Assembly (NCBI RefSeq): GCF_002871095.1
Contig: NZ_NSHJ01000083.1
Span: forward strand, 1-47,462
Direction: 5' to 3'
Origin: Coxiella-like endosymbiont
GTDB taxonomy: Bacteria; Pseudomonadota; Gammaproteobacteria; Coxiellales; Coxiellaceae
DNA: 47,462 nt
A model generated the notes under the pieces. The model was given only the letters and a program-made list of their open reading frames with translations. It was not told where the DNA came from and made no database searches. Within the stretch, counting starts at the first letter, position 1, and each line of letters opens with the position of its first letter. Made by a program: the position numbers and the translations under genes. Of this stretch, positions 44,854 to 47,462 are shown one piece after another.

Positions 44854-44926
44854 AGCCCACAACCGGATTTGAACCGGTCACCTTTTCCTTACCAAGGAAA
44901 TGCTCTACCACCTGAGCTATGTGGGC
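44854..44926 (-). tRNA. tRNA-Thr (GGT anticodon)
   Basis: Cloverleaf with acceptor GCCCACA and TGTGGGC, anticodon loop TTGGTAA giving GGT (reads ACC/ACT), and T arm ACCGGTTCAAATCCGGT. Discriminator T is followed by TCA, not CCA, so the 3' end must be completed by the CCA-adding enzyme. It is 65 bases upstream of tuf. Confidence 0.95.
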
Positions 44927-44928
44927 AA

Positions 44929-44999
44929 AGCGGGTGATGGGAATCGAACCCACGCTATCAGCTTGGAAGGCTGAAGTTCTACCATTGAACTACACCCGC
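44929..44999 (-). tRNA. tRNA-Gly (TCC anticodon)
   Basis: Cloverleaf of 71 bases: acceptor GCGGGTG and CACCCGC, anticodon stem TCAGC/GCTGA with loop CTTCCAA giving TCC, T arm GTGGGTTCGATTCCCAT. No encoded CCA. Only two bases separate its 3' end from the tRNA-Thr 5' end, so both must come from one precursor. Confidence 0.95.
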
Positions 45000-45144
45000 T
45001 TACAGAGACTTACAGAGAACAGAACATTAAAAATAAAGGAGAGATCAGTGATGGCTTCGCTTTTATTTTTGTGAAGCTAATAGATGCTAGCTTACTTATG
45101 TCTCTATATTTTTCTCTTATTTTTTTGTTGTCTGTCTTCTGAAA

Positions 45145-45226
45145 TGGAGGGGGTAGGATTCGAACCTACGAAGGCATAGCCGTCAGATTTACAGTCTGAT
45201 CCCTTTAGCCGCTCGGGAACCCCTCC
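45145..45226 (-). tRNA. tRNA-Tyr (GTA anticodon)
   Basis: Class II tRNA of 82 bases with a long variable arm. Acceptor GGAGGGG pairs with CCCCTCC, anticodon loop contains TGTAAAT giving GTA, and the T arm is GTAGGTTCGAATCCTAC. Discriminator A, no encoded CCA. First gene of the tyr-gly-thr-tuf series, with its promoter about 230 bases upstream. Confidence 0.95.
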
Positions 45227-45300
45227 AAACTTTCTGTTACTTAATTTGAACATCCTTGTTCACTTGAGCATACTTGCTCGCTCATTTTTTTAAAAAACTA

Positions 45301-45421
45301 TCTCAATTGTTTCAATTATATCTCAATTTTTTCAATTATTTTAAAAACTATTATTTTTAAAAACTATTATTTGTAGTCACCACTTGAATATTTACTTTGT
45401 CACCACTTGAATATTTACTTT
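45301..45421. repeat. Three back-to-back tandem duplications
   Basis: In order: a 20-base unit beginning TCTCAATT at 45301-45320 and 45321-45340 (two mismatches); a 16-base unit TTAAAAACTATTATTT at 45341-45356 and 45357-45372 (exact); and, after three bases, a 23-base unit beginning GTCACCACTTGAATATT at 45376-45398 and 45399-45421 (exact). All lie within the predicted leader of the tRNA-tuf transcript. Confidence 0.95.
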
Positions 45422-45455
45422 AAAAATTACATACTACTTAAAAATCAAGCGTAAT

Positions 45456-45484
45456 ATTGTGCGTAACAAAACAAAAGATGTCAA
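45456..45484 (-). promoter_or_regulatory. Sigma-70 promoter of tRNA-Tyr-Gly-Thr-tuf
   Basis: Minus strand: perfect -35 TTGACA (45479-45484), 17-base spacer, -10 CACAAT (45456-45461, four of six matches). Predicted start near 45449. It is the only good TTGACA in the region and points towards tRNA-Tyr. Confidence 0.6.
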
Positions 45485-45546
45485 CCAGCTTAATCAAAAA
45501 AAATTATCTCTAACAAAACACCTCTTACCAAACTATTTATAATTAT

Positions 45547-46305
45547 TTACTTATAGGAGCTAATTGACCAAGAAAAATAATGAATTTTTTTAATCGGTCC
45601 TTCGGTTGCTAAAGCAGCCATATAACCTGGTGGTACACTAAGTATCGAACATAATGTCCATTGCTTAGCTAAGTTAGGATCCTCATCAACAGTTAAAAGT
45701 CCATCCATTTTAACAGCATCTACATTAACATTCGTAGTAAACCGATTAAGACCAAATGACATGCCTTGGCGAATGACCTTAATATAAGCTTCTTTCAGAG
45801 TCCAAATTCGGAAAAAACCTTTTAAATGTTGATTCTGAGGAAGCCTTCTAAAAGCTGTAATTTCATCGGGAGAAAAAAAACGTTTTGCGATATCTTTAGT
45901 GCGAAGATTACCTCTTATTGATTCAATATCAATACCGACTTCCCGATTCTTCGTAATTGCATAAAGAGCTACTTTATGAGAGTCCGAAAGGTTAAAATAT
46001 AAAGAAGCATTATTATTTAATAGATAAGGTTTTCCATAATTATCATAACGAAATTGTAATCTACCTGAAATGGGCAAATATAGTTTCAAAATAGCATGTA
46101 ATGCTGTATGTGAAGCTATATAATAACGTCGGTGCTGAGTATTCACTAAACGTTGTGCACGTGCTCTTTGTTCCATAGATAAACTAACTAGCCCTTTTAT
46201 AATTGCTTCATCAGGCCAATCTAAAAATACTCTCCAGACGTGTACCTCTCCCTCTTTCAAGGAGGGTCTTATAACAGTTTTTCCAGGATTACTTAGATTC
46301 ATCAT
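45547..46305 (-). CDS. Sfp-type 4'-phosphopantetheinyl transferase
   Basis: Moves phosphopantetheine from CoA to a serine of carrier proteins (ACP or PCP). 252 residues, typical of the two-lobed Sfp/EntD class rather than the 125-residue AcpS. Motifs: FNLSDSH at 104-110, the metal-binding EVGIDIE (D126, E128), RFFSPDE at 142-148, and WTLKEAYIK with W168, K171, E172 and K176. No polyketide or peptide synthase lies nearby, so its likely partner is the fatty-acid ACP. Two tandem ATGs (46305, 46302) precede MNLSNPG; no strong ribosome-binding site. It is on the same strand as the tRNA operon but is followed by that operon's promoter. Confidence 0.93.
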   Translation of the reverse strand: MMNLSNPGKTVIRPSLKEGEVHVWRVFLDWPDEAIIKGLVSLSMEQRARAQRLVNTQHRRYYIASHTALHAILKLYLPISGRLQFRYDNYGKPYLLNNNASLYFNLSDSHKVALYAITKNREVGIDIESIRGNLRTKDIAKRFFSPDEITAFRRLPQNQHLKGFFRIWTLKEAYIKVIRQGMSFGLNRFTTNVNVDAVKMDGLLTVDEDPNLAKQWTLCSILSVPPGYMAALATEGPIKKIHYFSWSISSYK

Positions 46306-46341
46306 CTAATATACTCGTTCTATTCATCTAAATTACTTGTT

Positions 46342-46359
46342 CCTCGTTTTCTTACGAGG
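46342..46359. other. Hairpin upstream of the PPTase gene
   Basis: CCTCGT (46342-46347) and ACGAGG (46354-46359) form a 6-bp stem with a 6-base loop, 36 bases before the PPTase start. It may be an operator or a 5' mRNA structure. Confidence 0.45.
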
Positions 46360-46399
46360 GCTCTTTGTTCCATATATTTGTTTATATACTAGAGTCCTA

Positions 46400-46443
46400 C
46401 TTTTTTATAGCGTCCTATCTTCTTTTTTATAGCGTCCTATCTT
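46400..46443. repeat. Exact 22-bp tandem duplication
   Basis: The unit beginning CTTTTTTATAGCGTCCTAT occurs twice head to tail (46400-46421, 46422-46443), without a third copy. Confidence 0.95.
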
Positions 46444-46552
46444 CACATATAATGTCCTCTCACATTAGAGAGTTAAATAAAAAGAATAAGTTATTATTAC
46501 TAATAACCTAAATACAGAAGTAATTATAATTATATAGATATATTTCCCTAAT

Positions 46553-46590
46553 AATTATTTCTATTTTTAAGAATTATTTCTATTTTTAAG
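46553..46590. repeat. Exact 19-bp tandem duplication
   Basis: AATTATTTCTATTTTTAAG is repeated head to tail at 46553-46571 and 46572-46590. Confidence 0.93.
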
Positions 46591-46881
46591 AATATTGATT
46601 GATTTTCTTTAAAGAGCTTTTCCAGTTACCCAGTTACTAAGTCACTATAAAAGCTTAGAGCAGATAACATGAAAAACTTCGAACAGATAACGTAATAATT
46701 ATAAATTTTATATTATAAATCTTAAATACTCTTACAAGATAATGACAAACATCACTACCCCTCCCTATTATATATATAGCATTACATTTAAATCATACTA
46801 ACTCAAGGCTACATTCTAAATGGATTAGATTTTAACAAGGGTTAGTCGAGGCAGGCATAATAAAAGAAAAAGTAAAGGAAA

Positions 46882-46913
46882 AAAGTGTAAATCCTATAAA
46901 GTGTAAATCCTAT
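46882..46913. repeat. Exact 16-bp tandem duplication
   Basis: AAAGTGTAAATCCTAT is repeated head to tail at 46882-46897 and 46898-46913. Confidence 0.93.
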
Positions 46914-47462
46914 TCTTCTAATTAATTAGTTTAAAAATAGGTTAGCCTCAAAATACCCCCCCCAAGGCGCTGAATCAAAAAAAACATATACCAATAAAAA
47001 TAATTACCTTATAATGTTACCCTATAAATAGAGCAACATTCCCGAATCAACAAAAAAAACGATCCGCAATGTTTTGAAACATAATCTTTTTTCAAAGATA
47101 ATGTTTATACCTTCTAAACCTATCTCCCAGAGAATGAGTAACCCTCTTGTGTTCAAAGGACAGAGAGTAGTATTTTTAAAGTATGAAATTACACTTTAAC
47201 AACATAAAAAGGTATCAAAAAATACGACAATTGAAAAACTAATTTTTGAATACTGGAAAATAGTGAATTGTTTCATTTAATTCACCTAATTTCTTCTCAA
47301 TGAAGTGCATGCAGTGCGAAATATTTATACATTAATATAATACTAGCATTAATACAAAAATACTGGCAATAAAAATCCAAATTTATTAAAGCAATTAAAA
47401 AACTTCCAGTATACGATATATAATAATCACGAAATATAATAAAATAGCAATGAAAAGAAGCC

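Larger units (their letters stand above)
45227..45546. other. 320-base leader and promoter region of the tRNA-tuf operon
   Basis: No gene. It lies between the PPTase gene and tRNA-Tyr. About 120 bases of it (45301-45421) are built from three consecutive tandem duplications, and a promoter lies at 45456-45484. The transcribed leader would be over 200 bases long, unusually long for a tRNA operon. Confidence 0.75.
46306..47462. other. 1.2 kb non-coding region to the window edge
   Basis: No protein or RNA gene recognised. AT-rich, with stops in all frames. It holds three exact tandem duplications (listed), a hairpin at 46342-46359 and a run of eight C near 46954-46961. The PPTase promoter should lie at its left end. 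Confidence 0.65.

Noticed and set aside
44789-44953. N-terminal extension of the second tuf (55 extra codons)
   Set aside because: It reads through tRNA-Thr and into tRNA-Gly. The ATG at 44788 matches EF-Tu and has a ribosome-binding site.

Overview
The window is an AT-rich chromosomal segment of a gammaproteobacterium undergoing gene loss. It is most likely a Coxiella-like, tick-endosymbiont type genome. This rests on four things seen here: tyr-gly-thr tRNAs-tuf-trp tRNA-secE-nusG-rplKAJL-rpoBC-str-S10-spc-alpha run as one uninterrupted block; ribosomal protein S7 has an enlarged 191-residue form; uvrA, a YajR-type transporter and ssb sit close by; and long AT-rich gene deserts alternate with dense housekeeping operons. 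The genus assignment is inference; the class-level assignment is firm.

Layout. 1-2743 (minus): uvrA, cut by the window edge. 2744-4788: no intact gene, but a short inverted copy of part of the adjacent yajR. 4789-6701 (plus): yajR-like MFS transporter and ssb. 6702-7625: non-coding, with nested dyads and a G/C-only island. 7626-8836 (minus): fabV enoyl-ACP reductase with a one-base frameshift near its 3' end. 8837-13355: a 4.5 kb desert in which I can still read decayed plus-strand remnants of an ABC ATPase resembling CcmA and, less surely, CcmB. 13356-43388 (minus): the alpha, spc, S10, str, rpoBC/L10 and L11 groups plus nusG and secE. 43440-45226 (minus): tRNA-Trp, a second tuf, tRNA-Thr, tRNA-Gly and tRNA-Tyr. 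45547-46305 (minus): an Sfp-type phosphopantetheinyl transferase. 46306-47462: non-coding.

The minus-strand block encodes the core gene-expression machinery: RNA polymerase alpha, beta and beta', about 30 ribosomal proteins, EF-G, two EF-Tu copies, NusG, and the SecY and SecE translocon subunits. Promoters readable from sequence lie before tRNA-Tyr, rpsL and rpsM. A terminator-like hairpin with a T tract covers the rpsJ stop codon, so the classical S10 operon may be split or attenuated between rpsJ and rplC.

The most unusual signals are: (i) many exact two-copy tandem duplications of 12-23 bp, almost all in non-coding DNA, several back to back upstream of tRNA-Tyr and one at the rpmD/rplO junction; (ii) the inverted yajR fragment just upstream of yajR; (iii) two tuf genes differing at about 21 residues; (iv) a long-form S14 with a CxxC-CxxH zinc knuckle; (v) the frameshifted fabV. 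I saw no CRISPR array, prophage, intact insertion sequence or obvious defence system.
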